Below are positions 1 to 10,600 of a DNA stretch of 64,000 nucleotides, in pieces. The translations under genes were made by a program, and so were the position numbers. Under the pieces are notes generated by a model, which did not search any database, had not been told where the DNA came from, and saw only the letters and a list, made by a program, of their open reading frames with translations. The stretch is from contig CAYNEF010000001.1 in NCBI GenBank assembly GCA_964396165.1, positions 62,001-126,000 on the forward strand, in the 5' to 3' direction. Position 1 is the stretch's first letter. The number at the start of each line of letters is the position of its first letter. The stretch comes from CALCZU01 sp964396165 (lineage in GTDB: Bacteria; Bdellovibrionota; FAC87; UBA2466).

Positions 1-84
1 ATTTGAAACGTTATCTTTCGCGCACGCAGGTAGGGTAACAAGTAATAAAATTAGTAAATTTAATATCTTAGCAGTGCGGCACAA
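1..84 (-). CDS. Lipoprotein, N-terminal fragment (runs off the left edge)
   Basis: Only the first 28 codons are inside the window, read leftwards. They begin at a TTG, five bases after a GGGGG run (90-94) that can serve as ribosome binding site. The peptide is a short basic start, a leucine-rich segment and then LVTLPACAKD, a good lipobox with Cys21 as the lipidated residue. The protein is therefore probably exported and anchored to a membrane. Its function cannot be judged from so little. No ATG is available in this frame, so the TTG start is inferred from the SD and the signal sequence. Confidence 0.6.
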   Translation of the reverse strand, partial: MCRTAKILNLLILLLVTLPACAKDNVSN

Positions 85-197
85 AGGAACCCCCTATAAT
101 TATGCCCTTCTTGTATCGCAAAAACCTAAGATAAGAAATTTAATTTTCGGTTAAAATCATTTCCCCCTAGCATAGGCCAATCAGGGTTTTCGCTCTT

Positions 198-1226
198 TTA
201 CCTGCTACACTGAAACGAGTTCGGAACGATCACAAGTTTATAACTAGTAATCACAGCATTGTTGCCATTGCCCATATCACCCGATAAATGCCATTTTCCG
301 TTCGTTTGGCCATCTTTTACGTACTCAGTTAGATCACGTGAGAACGTAACGTTGGTTCGGGACTCATCCATATAATATGCCCAAATGGCTTGTCCCGAAG
401 GTGTCGTTAACCAAAAACGGTATTTGGAAGGAATCTTCACCGCTGCGGTATAAGTTAAAAAGATTTGGCTAATGTCTTTTCCCGATGCCGTTACTTCTCC
501 GATAAGATAACTCACTCCCTTCACCGCCAAGGGCTGCGAAAAGGAATTATTTTCCAAAGTTATCGGCTTCTCCATCAGTTTGCCAATTAAGAGAGTATTC
601 GAAAACCGGTGTAGTAAATTTGGACCTTTTAACATAAAGGAAAGAAGCACACGGGAACCACAAGGAGCGTTTGGAAGGATAGCTCCATCGAAATTCAAAG
701 TCTTGCTCTCGCCAGGCACTAATTTTACCAAATCCATTTCAGTTTGCTGCAATGCTAGGACAGGCTCTGCACTCTTCACTCCAGTAGATAGTTTTAAGGA
801 ATTAAAGGTCATTTTACTGGAATTTGTAATGGTAACAGAGACAGAAACCTTCTCCCCTGGCTCAATCGCCCCATTTTGATTTCCACTTACTTCTTTAATC
901 TCTACTTGCTCAGTGAGTACCACGGCCTCTGCCTGACAAGTGACATAACCAACAACCAAGCAAGTCTGGGGCGCAAAAAGACTACTGGGATCATAAGGGT
1001 CGCAAAAACTATTTTGCATACGCGAAGTAAAATTGCCACCCTGTCTCTGGCAAACATTCTGCAGTCTTTGAAACTCCTGACGCAGTTTTTGTTTTGCGCT
1101 CGCGTAGGCAGTTCCTTCACTATCCCCACTTCCATACATGGGAATTTGATCGCTCCAAAGCACCTGCGCAGATACCGAAACAGTTAAAAATAACGTAAAA
1201 GAGACAAATAATAATTTGTAGTTCAT
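198..1226 (-). CDS. Secreted protein with a proprotein-convertase P-like C-terminal domain
   Basis: A 342-residue exported protein. I chose the ATG at 1226 because the signal peptide (MNYKLLFVSFTLFLTVSVSA) starts there; the frame stays open upstream but would add a charged leader. After a Cys-containing region comes a segment with GNQNGAIEPGEKVSVSV followed by ITNSS, the usual look of extracellular beta-sandwich domains. The last 110 or so residues (ISQIFLTYTA, LTTPSGQAIW, NGKWHLSGDMG, ITSYKLVIV) resemble the P domain found behind subtilisin-like proteases and in many secreted proteins. No protease domain is present. It lies 52 bp downstream of the next small secreted-protein gene, in the same direction. 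Role unknown; adhesion or substrate binding is a guess. Confidence 0.75.
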   Translation of the reverse strand: MNYKLLFVSFTLFLTVSVSAQVLWSDQIPMYGSGDSEGTAYASAKQKLRQEFQRLQNVCQRQGGNFTSRMQNSFCDPYDPSSLFAPQTCLVVGYVTCQAEAVVLTEQVEIKEVSGNQNGAIEPGEKVSVSVTITNSSKMTFNSLKLSTGVKSAEPVLALQQTEMDLVKLVPGESKTLNFDGAILPNAPCGSRVLLSFMLKGPNLLHRFSNTLLIGKLMEKPITLENNSFSQPLAVKGVSYLIGEVTASGKDISQIFLTYTAAVKIPSKYRFWLTTPSGQAIWAYYMDESRTNVTFSRDLTEYVKDGQTNGKWHLSGDMGNGNNAVITSYKLVIVPNSFQCSR

Positions 1227-1278
1227 ACCTATTTTTCTATCCCACTCTTCCATGCCAATCAAGTATAGCTGATACCGT

Positions 1279-1752
1279 TTACTTTTTCTTAAGAACGCAT
1301 TGCACAAACACATCGCTATTCACCGGATTCCCATTCAAGGTAAGTGAACGTGTATAACTGATAGAAACGTATTCAGAAGACAATCCCGCCCACGCCTGTG
1401 CCAAGGAGTAAATATCGTACTCATGCGCCGGTTTGTGGCGAAGATCACCGATTTGTAATTGCATCGTGTTTCTACCAGTGCGAAATGAAATCTGAAAAGA
1501 AGGCGATTTCAAAACAATTGGGCCAGACCAAATAGCTTCATTGACTCCAGGATAATTGGCCAAATCAAACTGGATAGGCCAATCATTGGAATTAATCGAG
1601 CTGCTGTATTTATTCACTTCCTGTTTGCCCTCAATATCCGTTATCGAGCCATGGCACTGTAACTTGTACTCACTCGGATTAATAAAACCTTCTGCCGCGC
1701 GTACAGAAGCTGCCGAAAAAAACATAACTAAAAAACTGCATAACAATTTCAT
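1279..1752 (-). CDS. Small secreted protein, function unknown
   Basis: 157 residues beginning with a clear Sec signal peptide (MKLLCSFLVMFFSAASVRA, cut before AEG). The mature part is hydrophilic, with two cysteines (LQCHGS near the start, FVQCVLKKK at the end) that could form a disulfide linking the termini. I do not recognise the family. It probably shares a transcript with the P-like-domain gene 52 bp downstream. The upstream 200 bp are AT-rich and without a gene. Confidence 0.7.
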   Translation of the reverse strand: MKLLCSFLVMFFSAASVRAAEGFINPSEYKLQCHGSITDIEGKQEVNKYSSSINSNDWPIQFDLANYPGVNEAIWSGPIVLKSPSFQISFRTGRNTMQLQIGDLRHKPAHEYDIYSLAQAWAGLSSEYVSISYTRSLTLNGNPVNSDVFVQCVLKKK

Positions 1753-1961
1753 AAATATCTCCTAATAATTACTTGAAGAAAGTGGTATTTTTCATGTTTT
1801 CAAAATTGGCGCAATACTAAATCCAAAAAAAACAGCAACAGATTGATTATGTTGCGATTAATACCGACAGAAAACTGCACAAGCAAAGTTTTTATTAAAA
1901 GGTCTATCTAGAGAAATAGATAGGCAGCTTCAAACGGGGTTCGTACCGTACAAACGAAAGC

Positions 1962-2387
1962 TCATTTATTTGTAAATTTGGCTAAGACTACTTCTGCGAC
2001 TTTTCCTAAGGAATCTGAATAAATCTCGCCTTTCAAAACTCCCTCGCTAAGGAGTTTTGTACGTAACTTAAAAGTCAGTCCTTGCTGCGCAGTCTTCAAA
2101 GTCAATAACTCGCTACTTAGATTCAAATTGGCTGAAGCGAGTTTAAGCTCAACGTATTCTTGTTCATTCTTGGCATCATCAAGAAGCATTCGAATGCTTC
2201 CAGTGATACTCAATTTTCCGCTTTCCTCCCGAGTTAGAACTAATGCCAGTCTTGTCCTCTCAGGTAGGTTTGATTCAGGATTGGTATTAACAGTAACACC
2301 TCTATAGCGCCCGCCCAACTCAGACCCTTGAGCTATCGTAGCGAGAAATGCCATGACTACCGCAAATGTATATTTTTTAAACTTCAT
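1962..2387 (-). CDS. Single-domain GYxG-family secreted protein
   Basis: 141 residues; the start at 2387 gives a standard signal peptide (MKFKKYTFAVVMAFLATIAQG), while an in-frame ATG six codons upstream would precede it. The mature protein is one copy of a domain that recurs in this window: GRYRG, then NTNPESNLPER, an internal EYVELKL and a closing SLGKVAEVVL. The same landmarks occur in the proteins at 11489, 12742 and 53045. The pattern suggests an all-beta secreted domain. Its function is unknown; two paralogues sit in a metal-efflux operon, but this one stands alone. Confidence 0.75.
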   Translation of the reverse strand: MKFKKYTFAVVMAFLATIAQGSELGGRYRGVTVNTNPESNLPERTRLALVLTREESGKLSITGSIRMLLDDAKNEQEYVELKLASANLNLSSELLTLKTAQQGLTFKLRTKLLSEGVLKGEIYSDSLGKVAEVVLAKFTNK

Positions 2388-2746
2388 ACTGACTGACTCC
2401 AACATTTATTAAATTTTACAAACTCAAAGTGTACATAAACTCAACATTATTGGCCACTTTCGGTCAATTTAATATTACTTTAATTTAATAGCGCTAGGGC
2501 CAAATAATTAAAGTCGAAATTACAGCAGCTGTAGCAACCTAAAATGCTCTAAAGCAAAATAGTTAACGCCTGTCACGGGCCAATCTTAGCCAAGAAACTC
2601 AAAATAATCAGCCTAAACCCCCTCCTTAACAATCGAACACGGATACTTGTTAAACAACGCAAACCGAAACCGATTTAGGTTTTACTGAGAGTACCGATAC
2701 ATTTTTTATAGGGCATTCAAATCCTTTTTCAAAAAATGAGAAAATT
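2388..2746. other. Intergenic region without a visible gene
   Basis: About 360 bp between two divergent secreted-protein genes. It is AT-rich and has no convincing ORF, RNA or terminator. It presumably carries both promoters. A weak imperfect inverted repeat (TTGGCC...GGTCAA, around 2451-2468) is visible but not persuasive. Confidence 0.4.
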
Positions 2747-4357
2747 ATGAAAATCACTCTATTGGTACTCTTTGCTCTCTCAAGCAGTTTATACGCAAAT
2801 ATCCAGTTAATTAAAGAAAATGCAAACGAAGTTATCCTGTCTCTAGATACAAAAGGACGAAGGCTTTCTTCGCAGCTCATGCGCGGCAAACAATATTCGA
2901 GGATAGAGCTTTTAGACTCAATTCTTGACACAGCACCGGGATATCCCGAAGTCCCCTTCAATCGTATCTATATCAATGTTCCCTTAGGAAAAAAGATTCA
3001 ATTCGAAATTCTAAACCCAATCTTCCAAAAACAAAAAATAGCATACCCGTTAAACCCATTGCTAAATGAACAAGTACATAACGGAACGGCTAGGTCATTC
3101 GAGATTAATACTGGCGCCTATCAAAAAACTTATGGCGACAACTTAATCACCATTGAAGAAATTGGGTTTGCTGGATCGGACAAAATCGCGACTCTACGCT
3201 GGTCACCCGTAAAATATGAAGCAATTAAAAATCAGCTGGTATGGACTGAATCCATGACCCTGAGGGTGAAATTCATCGAAAGTCCTGAATTATTGCAAGA
3301 GAAAACACGGATAAAACCGACAGGCATTGCTTCACTAGTGGCTATTAACCCTGGTACTTACCTTGAAGAGCAAGGACGTGGCGCAAAAACGGACCTATTA
3401 ATTGCGCATGAAAGCTACCGTACGACACTTACGGCCTTTGTCGAGTGGAAGCGGCAAGCAGGTCATGAAGTGCGGGAATATTATGTTCAGGGGAAGAAAA
3501 ATTCCGAACTCAAGGCAATCATCAAAAAGGAATATTCTACAAATCAACCACCAACTAGTACATTACTGGTGGGCAGCATTGATCAGCTCCCTTCTTGGAA
3601 AGGATCTAATGATAATACATGGACGGACTTCGACTACCAGATTTTGGACAATGATAAAATTCCAGATTTGTCGTTAGGGAGAATCCCCGCTCAAAGCGTA
3701 GAAGAACTTGCTGGTTTCCTTGAAAAAGTCGTAGCTAGGGAAAAATACCCAAGAAACATAAATGAAATTTTACTAACTGCGGGAAAAGACACAAGTCTAG
3801 GTTGTCCGAATAATGTCTCTAAAGTTGGTGTTAAGCTTTCGGAAGAGGGCAACCCCGTAACCATTATTAAAAAGTATCGCACCGAGGTTTCGAGCCAACA
3901 AGTTTGGGACGGTTATAACTCTAATCCCAATATCATCGTGTACGATGGGCATGGTAATCGAGAGGGAATGACTGAAATCCCACTCTTAAAGTCCAACTTA
4001 AGTGTACTTTCTAACGCTGGTCTTCCTATCCTTTTGGATATTGCCTGCCTTAACGCCAATTGGAAAAGCTCTGGAGCAGCATCCCGCAATTTCGCAGAGA
4101 CTATATTACTTGATCCCAAACGAGGTCTTGCCGGAATTTTAGGTTCGGGAGGCAGCGGGAACGGCCATGAATACTTCCAAACCATAGGCCGTACTATGGC
4201 GACAGCACGAAAACAAATGAATTCCGACAGTCGCACTAATGAAATTGGTCGTGTGATTTGGGCCGCGAAGATCAAAGCAAACAATCAGGATCGGACATAT
4301 TGGAATTATTATGGCGATCCGACCTCAAGTATTTGGGAATCAACTATTAGTAACTAA
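2747..4357 (+). CDS. Gingipain-like C25 family cysteine peptidase, secreted
   Basis: 536 residues with a Sec signal peptide (MKITLLVLFALSSSLYA). An N-terminal propeptide-like region of about 200 residues is followed by a C25-like catalytic region: TDLLIAHESYRTTL, then TLLVGSIDQLPSW, DLSLGRIPA, and the two catalytic landmarks YDGHGN (His402) and LLDIACLNA (Cys434). The end, YYGDPTSSIW, is also typical of C25 proteins. In this family a His-Cys dyad cleaves peptides, with Arg or Lys specificity in gingipains; specificity here cannot be read off. There is no C-terminal sorting domain of the Por type, so it is probably released to the periplasm or outside. A complete trypsin gene follows 72 bp downstream on the same strand. 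Confidence 0.85.
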   Translation: MKITLLVLFALSSSLYANIQLIKENANEVILSLDTKGRRLSSQLMRGKQYSRIELLDSILDTAPGYPEVPFNRIYINVPLGKKIQFEILNPIFQKQKIAYPLNPLLNEQVHNGTARSFEINTGAYQKTYGDNLITIEEIGFAGSDKIATLRWSPVKYEAIKNQLVWTESMTLRVKFIESPELLQEKTRIKPTGIASLVAINPGTYLEEQGRGAKTDLLIAHESYRTTLTAFVEWKRQAGHEVREYYVQGKKNSELKAIIKKEYSTNQPPTSTLLVGSIDQLPSWKGSNDNTWTDFDYQILDNDKIPDLSLGRIPAQSVEELAGFLEKVVAREKYPRNINEILLTAGKDTSLGCPNNVSKVGVKLSEEGNPVTIIKKYRTEVSSQQVWDGYNSNPNIIVYDGHGNREGMTEIPLLKSNLSVLSNAGLPILLDIACLNANWKSSGAASRNFAETILLDPKRGLAGILGSGGSGNGHEYFQTIGRTMATARKQMNSDSRTNEIGRVIWAAKIKANNQDRTYWNYYGDPTSSIWESTISN

Positions 4358-4429
4358 AACTTTTTTAATCGTGTTTGGTAGTACATCGTTCGGCACCCCT
4401 TAACTCTAAATAAATACAAAGGAGAACTT

Positions 4430-5200
4430 ATGCGCCTACATAACCTGTTATTCTTAACTATCCTACTTGCCCTTACAAACGGAGTCGCTGCGGAAAACCG
4501 TATTGTTGGAGGAACCCCAGCAGCGGCTGGCGAGTTCCCATTCATTGTTTCATTGCAAAGAGGATCGAGCCATTTCTGCGGTGGATCTTTAATCAAAAAA
4601 AACTGGGTACTGACTGCCGCTCATTGCGTTCGTTCCGGCACCTCTAGTTTGAGAGTCAAAATCGGGCTACTTAACCTGAAGGACAATACGGGAGTCGAAA
4701 CCTTTACGGCAAAACAGGTAATCGTTCACCCTCAGAATAACAGCTCCACAAACGAAAATGACCTGGCACTGATAAATTTAGACGGAGAATCCAAGTTCGC
4801 ACCGGTTATTCTCAATAATACAACCATCGATATTCCTGATGAAGAATCAAAGGCGCCTATTGCCACTACAATGGGTTGGGGAACAACTTCGGAAGGGGGA
4901 AAGATTTCCCAAAAACTCCTCAAAGTGGATGTGCCGCTCGTAAATAGTAAAAATTGCGCAAATGCTTATCCAGGAAAAACGGACAAGACGATGATCTGTG
5001 CGGGATACCAAAAAGGTGGAAAAGACTCCTGTCAGGGAGATAGTGGCGGGCCTCTCATTGTTAAGCTTGCTACCGGCGAAACTGTTCTTGCGGGCGCTGT
5101 AAGCTGGGGAATGGGTTGTGCGAGACCCAAAAAATATGGCGTCTATGCCGATGTAAATTTTGGTTTAAGTTGGATCGAAAGCCAGATTGAAAAAAATTAG
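4430..5200 (+). CDS. Trypsin-like serine protease (S1A), secreted
   Basis: 256 residues, well placed behind AAAGGAG. A signal peptide ends near VAA; the zymogen activation site is ENR/IVGG, so the propeptide is only about two residues. The catalytic triad is intact: His65 (TAAHC), Asp111 (NDLALI) and Ser205 (GDSGGP). Asp199, six residues before the serine (KDSCQGDSGG), sets trypsin specificity for Arg/Lys. Cysteine pairs match chymotrypsin-fold enzymes. It probably works extracellularly or in the periplasm alongside the C25 peptidase just upstream. A frameshifted relative lies at 16877-17625. Confidence 0.93.
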   Translation: MRLHNLLFLTILLALTNGVAAENRIVGGTPAAAGEFPFIVSLQRGSSHFCGGSLIKKNWVLTAAHCVRSGTSSLRVKIGLLNLKDNTGVETFTAKQVIVHPQNNSSTNENDLALINLDGESKFAPVILNNTTIDIPDEESKAPIATTMGWGTTSEGGKISQKLLKVDVPLVNSKNCANAYPGKTDKTMICAGYQKGGKDSCQGDSGGPLIVKLATGETVLAGAVSWGMGCARPKKYGVYADVNFGLSWIESQIEKN

Positions 5201-5235
5201 TCTTTCTAATTAAAGAAGAATAGTCGCGTTCTAAA

Positions 5236-5745
5236 TTAATCGCGATAAAGGCAATGTGCGTAGATTACATGGCTGTGGCGCGCTTCATGAAACCTAAGTT
5301 TACTTACTACTTCTTCTTGCAACTTTTCGATTTTCGTCTCATGAAACTCAAAGATCTCGTCGCAATCTATACAAACGATGTGATCATGATGGCGGGTAGC
5401 GCTGATTTCAAACACTTTTTCTCCAGTGTCCTTAATAAGCGTTTCACTTACAATCCCTGCCTCGGCAAAGATTTGCATAGACCGATAGACAGTAGCAGGA
5501 CCGACATTGGGGAATAACTTCGCAACTCTTGCTATCAGTCCTATTACGGTAAAATGAGACTCGTGCTGCGCAACGATGCTTAGAATTTTAATCCTGGATT
5601 CGCTTTGATGAAGTTTTCTTTCAACGACAAAGAGATCTAGTTTGCTCTTAAGTAATTTAAACCTTTCTTCTTTAGTAGAATACTGTGATTCTGCCCAAGA
5701 AGGAACTGGGCGACCACATGGAAGCTTGTAAGCTTTAGTTTTCAC
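5236..5745 (-). CDS. Fur-family transcriptional regulator
   Basis: 169 residues starting at GTG. The N-terminal half holds the Fur winged helix (FPNVGPATVYRSMQIFAEAGI is the recognition region) and the C-terminal half the metal-binding signature HHDHIVCIDCDEIFEF. A long N-terminal extension (about 35 residues) precedes the usual start. The structural zinc site is probably altered: the first CxxC is present, but the C-terminus (YAHCLYRD) has one cysteine, not two. It is the last gene of the leftward efflux operon, 30 bp after the TolC gene, so it may be the metal sensor of that operon. Which metal it senses cannot be told. Confidence 0.85.
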   Translation of the reverse strand: MKTKAYKLPCGRPVPSWAESQYSTKEERFKLLKSKLDLFVVERKLHQSESRIKILSIVAQHESHFTVIGLIARVAKLFPNVGPATVYRSMQIFAEAGIVSETLIKDTGEKVFEISATRHHDHIVCIDCDEIFEFHETKIEKLQEEVVSKLRFHEARHSHVIYAHCLYRD

Positions 5746-5775
5746 GGTAAGGACGGCTTGAATGGCTCTAGCACT

Positions 5776-7074
5776 TCAAGACTCCTCTTCATGGATCTTT
5801 TCGGTCTCCACAGAGGCGCCAAGAGATTTTTCAAGCTCGATTCTATCGCTCAAAAATTCATATTTGTAGTTTTCGCGTCTTAACTTTGTTTCGTAAAGCA
5901 CTTCGGCCGCTTGCTTTAAGTCGATTGAGTTCTTAATCCCGCGCTTGTACTCGCTCATAACCGCGCGGTAATATTTTTCCGCACGATCCAAGTTTTTTTC
6001 CTCAAGATCCACTCGTTCCTGCACTACTTTTAATTTCCTATAAGCAATATCCATTTGTGTAACAGAGGTAAGAATTGCGTTTTTTAACTCGGCTTCAGTC
6101 TTTAGCCGCTTTGCCTCTCCCTCACGCTTTTCCCAGACAGCATCAAAGCCTGAAAACAGCTCCAATTTAATAATGCCCATCAAACTGAGACTTGCCCCCC
6201 CTTGTTGCGGTCTTTCGATTAAAGGCAAATAACCAGCTTTTGCCTCGATATCAAATTTTGGGAGCCACTTACTTGTCCAAGTTTTAGACTGCACCGACGC
6301 TATACTGGCATTCCGTCCCGCTATTAGAACCTGCTCGCTTCTTTCATTCATTTTCTTTATATAATCCATAAGCGAACCTTTAATATGCTGGTGCTGCAGT
6401 TTTCCAATCGGCTCTATTTTCGCGCCTATTTCTTCCCCAAGCAACCTTCTTAAATTAGCCCGGGCAGATTCTAACTCTTGTTGGACTAGCACAATGTCTG
6501 ATCTTAGGATGGCATCGCGCAAGTCAAAATCCATGACATCAGACTCACCTGTCATCCCGGCTCCGCGCTTTTGTTTCGCGAGTTTTCTTAATTCATTGTT
6601 AAGTGTGAGCGCCTCGTTTTTGAGGTCTAATTTTCCCTTCGTGAAAATATAAAGGTGGAAAATATTTTCCACATCAAGTCCCACGCGAAACTCAGTACGG
6701 TTGAGTCTAACTTCCGCCTTTTCAGCTTCTAAACTAGCTATTTGCGACCGGTAGCTATCGGAAAATCCGTTAAATACATTTATATTGCCATAAGCATATC
6801 CAATCACTGCAGACTCGCTATTATGACTGTCAATTTGATTATCGGCACCACCAGCCACTCCCAATTTCGGGTAGTACGAGCTTCTCACACGTCCAACAAC
6901 GGCCTTTGCCTCTTCCAATGTTTTTCTTAATGCCGTCACCTCATAGTTATGCTCTACAGCGAATTTCTTTGCATCCTCTAGGCCCACCGTCCCAGTTTGG
7001 GAAGAATGACTTGGACTAGAATGGAGAACTTGCGAAAGTCCTAAAAATAACATTAAAACACTTCTCATCTTCAT
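5776..7074 (-). CDS. TolC/CzcC-type outer membrane efflux protein
   Basis: 432 residues with the start placed at 7074, one base after the stop of the upstream gene; the first residues MKMRSVLMLFLGLSQVLHSS form the signal peptide. The frame is open further upstream, but that would overlap the upstream gene and add a basic leader. The rest is long amphipathic helix with the two-fold internal repeat of TolC proteins (SYYPKLGV near the start, KWLPKFDIEAKAG in the second half). Such proteins form the trimeric outer-membrane duct of RND pumps. It is preceded by the His-rich protein and the RND pump and followed by the Fur-family regulator. Confidence 0.88.
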   Translation of the reverse strand: MKMRSVLMLFLGLSQVLHSSPSHSSQTGTVGLEDAKKFAVEHNYEVTALRKTLEEAKAVVGRVRSSYYPKLGVAGGADNQIDSHNSESAVIGYAYGNINVFNGFSDSYRSQIASLEAEKAEVRLNRTEFRVGLDVENIFHLYIFTKGKLDLKNEALTLNNELRKLAKQKRGAGMTGESDVMDFDLRDAILRSDIVLVQQELESARANLRRLLGEEIGAKIEPIGKLQHQHIKGSLMDYIKKMNERSEQVLIAGRNASIASVQSKTWTSKWLPKFDIEAKAGYLPLIERPQQGGASLSLMGIIKLELFSGFDAVWEKREGEAKRLKTEAELKNAILTSVTQMDIAYRKLKVVQERVDLEEKNLDRAEKYYRAVMSEYKRGIKNSIDLKQAAEVLYETKLRRENYKYEFLSDRIELEKSLGASVETEKIHEEES

Positions 7075-7075
7075 C

Positions 7076-7630
7076 TCAATCGAGCTCCACTTGGATTTTT
7101 GCCTTTTTTTCTTCGCCTTCGTATTTTGCCGAAATATTCGCAAAGAAACGAAACGCCTTTTGGGGATCAAAAGCGGCTTCAAAATTCGATTCTGTAACTG
7201 TTACCTTAACCACTTCCGTTTTCTTTTGACGCGGCAACTCAATGCTTAGGATCACGTCCTTAAAAGCACTGGTAGGAAGACTTGAAAAAACTTTTGGGTT
7301 TTTGGGGTTTAGAGTAAGGGGGTAAATCTTAACCACCTTTTTTGTGTATACCACTTCAAAGAAAATTTCCGCCTCTTCCTTTTCTTCGTGGTGCTCATGC
7401 CCTTTTTCGGCGTGGTTTTCTTTCGACTCCTCTTTTTTGTCATGGTCATGTTCTTTTTCTGCGTGCCCTCCTCCACCATGTTCGTGTTCTTCTGCTTCAT
7501 CATGTTCGGAGGCTTTTACTTCACCACCATGAGGAGCGGCGGGCATAGCACCCGGCATATCGTGGCCCTCGTGAGAAAATACATAAGCTCCCAGGGTCAT
7601 CATCAGTAGAATTGACAATTTAAATTTCAT
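7076..7630 (-). CDS. Histidine-rich periplasmic metal-binding protein of the efflux operon
   Basis: 184 residues: a signal peptide (MKFKLSILLMMTLGAYVFS), then about 70 residues packed with His, Glu, Asp and Lys (HEGHDMPG, APHGGEV, HEHGGGGHAEKEHDHD, GHEHHEEKEE), then a 95-residue beta-like domain without His clusters. The N-terminal HEGHD and PHGGEV motifs resemble the metal-binding front part of some CzcB-type adaptors, but the long helical hairpin and barrel domains of an adaptor are absent. It overlaps the pump gene by 4 bp (ATGA) and is followed directly by the TolC gene, the position where an adaptor is normally encoded. It probably buffers or delivers metal cations in the periplasm. Confidence 0.75.
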   Translation of the reverse strand: MKFKLSILLMMTLGAYVFSHEGHDMPGAMPAAPHGGEVKASEHDEAEEHEHGGGGHAEKEHDHDKKEESKENHAEKGHEHHEEKEEAEIFFEVVYTKKVVKIYPLTLNPKNPKVFSSLPTSAFKDVILSIELPRQKKTEVVKVTVTESNFEAAFDPQKAFRFFANISAKYEGEEKKAKIQVELD

Positions 7631-10600
7631 GCGTGTTTTTCTCCCTGCTCACGGTGCAATAGCAGTTGCTTTTCAGCGGACTTCTGTCCGAACTTATAAA
7701 ACACAGTGGGGGTTACCCACATATCTAACAGAGTCGAGCTAAAAAGGCCGCCAAAGATAACAACGGCTACCGGGTGAAGGATTTCCTTTCCAGGCTCTCC
7801 TTTAGCGAGAATCAACGGGACAAGCGCCAGCATCGCCGTCAAAGCCGTCATTAACACCGGCACTAGTCTCTCAAGAGATCCCCTAATGACCATCTCATCG
7901 GAAAACTTTTCCTTTTCATGTTCCATAAGATGGAGATAGTGGGAAATCATCATGATGCCGTTTCTAGAGGCAATCCCGCAAAGAGTCACAAAAGCCACCA
8001 TGGAAGCCACGGAAAGAATTCTATCAGATAGGAAAACCGCGACTACGCTTCCAATGAGTGCCATTGGAATATTGAGCATAATCTGAATCGAGATGAAGGC
8101 TGACTTAAAATGCATATAAAGGACGAGGAAGATTCCAACAATAGACAAGCTCCCTAGGATAAGCATCATACGACTTGCTTTTTGCTGACTTTCAAATTGA
8201 CCACCATAGCTAATGAAATAGCCCTCAGGCATTGTGACTTTTGATTTGACGCGTGCTTGGATCTCTTCAATCACGCTATTCAAATCCCTTCCCGACGTAT
8301 TGGCTTGTACCACAATACGCCTTTGCATGTTTTCTCGGTTAATCATGTTGGGACCTGTCGTTTCGTAAACATCCGCCACTTCATCCAAAGTGACTCTTCT
8401 CCCATCGGGCATCGTCTTAATAATTAAACTTTGAATGTTCTTTACACTGGATCTTGATTCGTCATCCAAACGCATAAAAACTTCGTATATCCTTTGTCCC
8501 TCTAACACCTGGGCAGTGACTTCCCCTGCCAATGCCATTTCAAGTTGCGTGGCAAGCTCTCCCACTACCATGTTATATTTGATCACTTCGTCTCTCATAA
8601 ATCGAATTTTTATCTTTGGGATCTGCACTTGTTGTTCAATTTGAAGGTCGACTAAACCTTTTACATCTTGAATCTCGCTAAAAACTTGTGCCGCTAAAGA
8701 TCGTAATTCACTTTGGTTCGTACCAAAAACCTTAATTGCGATTTGTGCTCTCACGCCAGATAAAAGGTGATCTAACTGGTGAGAAATGGGTTGCCCAACA
8801 TTGATAGAGGCTCCTGGCAAATTTTTTACCAACCTCTCACGGATTTCTTCGAGAACAGTATCTCGTTTTCTTCCCTTTAAGTTAAAATCCACATCGATTT
8901 CACTGTTATGAACACCTTCGGCATGCTCATCTAGTTCTGCTCTACCTGTCCGCCTACTGACTGATTTTACTTCTGGGCTTTCAAGGATCAACTTTTCCGC
9001 CTTTGTCCCAATTTCATTCGAATAGTCTAAGCTCACCCCGGGGGTCAGGATTACAGCTATCATGGCGGTACCTTCATTAAACTTAGGCAGAAATTCTTTT
9101 CCCATAAAAGGGATCAGACAAATACTCGCGATAAAAAGACCGCTCACAGTACCTAAAACAAGCTTGGGTTTCTTCAATGCTTTTCTTAAAATCTTTTCGT
9201 CCCATTTTTTTAAGAAGCGTACCAAGAAACCATCGGCTCCGTGCTCCATTTGCTTCATATTAGGCAAAAGGTACGAACAAAGCGCAGGCGTTACTGTAAG
9301 CGAAATCAATAAAGAAGCGACGAGAGAAACCACATAGGCAACCCCCAAAGGGGCAAAAAACCTTCCTTCAAGGCCGCCTAATGAAAAAAGCGGGATAAAA
9401 ACTAAAACTACGATAATAGTCGCAAAAACAATCGAATTTCTTACTTCGGATGAGGCTTCGTAAATAATTTGGGTTGCAGGTTTTGGATTCTCGGCATGTT
9501 TATTTTCTTTTAGTCTTCTAAAAACATTCTCTACGTCAACGATAGCGTCATCGACAAGTTCACCAATCGCAACTGCGAGCCCCCCTAGCGTCATCGTGTT
9601 GATATTGAGATCAAAAAACTTAAACACAATGGCAGTAAGTACGAAGGACAATGGGATCGCAGTAAGAGTGATTGCAGTGGTCCTGAAATTAAGGAGAAAG
9701 AGGAATAAAATGATGGTGACAAGAATTGCGCCGTCTCTTAGCGCCTCTTGAACGTTGTGAACGGCATGCTCAATGAAATCCGCTTGCTTAAAAAGATCTT
9801 TATTAATTTTAACTCCTTTTGGGAGAGTCTTTTGGATGTCTTCAAGGGTCTTCGCAATTTGTTCCGACAGCTCGATCGTCGAAGCCCCAGGTTGCTTTTG
9901 GATACTCATGATGACAGCGGGGGAACCATTGATACTTGCATCGCCGCGCTTAATTCTTGGGCCAAACTGGACTTTTGCGACTTCTTTTACCTGGACCGGT
10001 CTTCCCAAAGAACTCCCCACTGAAGAGCTCTCCACTTCCTCAAGAGATTTGACCCTGCCAAAATTTTGGATGAGATATTCTTTATTGTTCAGATTTACGA
10101 ATCCGCCCGTGGTATTTTGGCTTAAGTGGGTGAGATTATGCTGGACGTCTTCAAGGCCAATGTTTCTTTTTCTCAGCTCTTCGGAAGATAATTTGATTTG
10201 ATATTGTTTTACCATTCCCCCGATCGGAATGACTTGGGCAATTCCCGGCGTTGAAAGCAGCCGAGGCCGAATAACCCAGTCGGCTATTGTCCTAAGATCC
10301 ATGGGTGTAATAGCCGGATCTTCCGAAGAAAGCCCGACTAACTGAATTTGGCCCATAATGGAAGAAATCGGACCCATGACAGGACTAATCCCTTTTGGAA
10401 GAGTCTCTTTTACAAGAGCTAACTTTTCGGCGACAAGTTGGCGGTTTCGAAAGATGTCCGTTCCCCAGCCAAACTCCATGTAAATTGCAGACAGGCCCAC
10501 TCCTGAAGTGGAACGGACGCGCTCTAGCCCAGGAGTTCCATTTATGGCCACTTCAACCGGAAGAGTGACAAGGACTTCGACTTCCTCAGGGGCAAGTCCC

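Noticed and set aside
7309..7609. Several overlapping frames over the His-rich gene
   Set aside because: They are shadows of the repetitive GAT/CAT/GAA codons of the real gene on the other frame; none has an SD.
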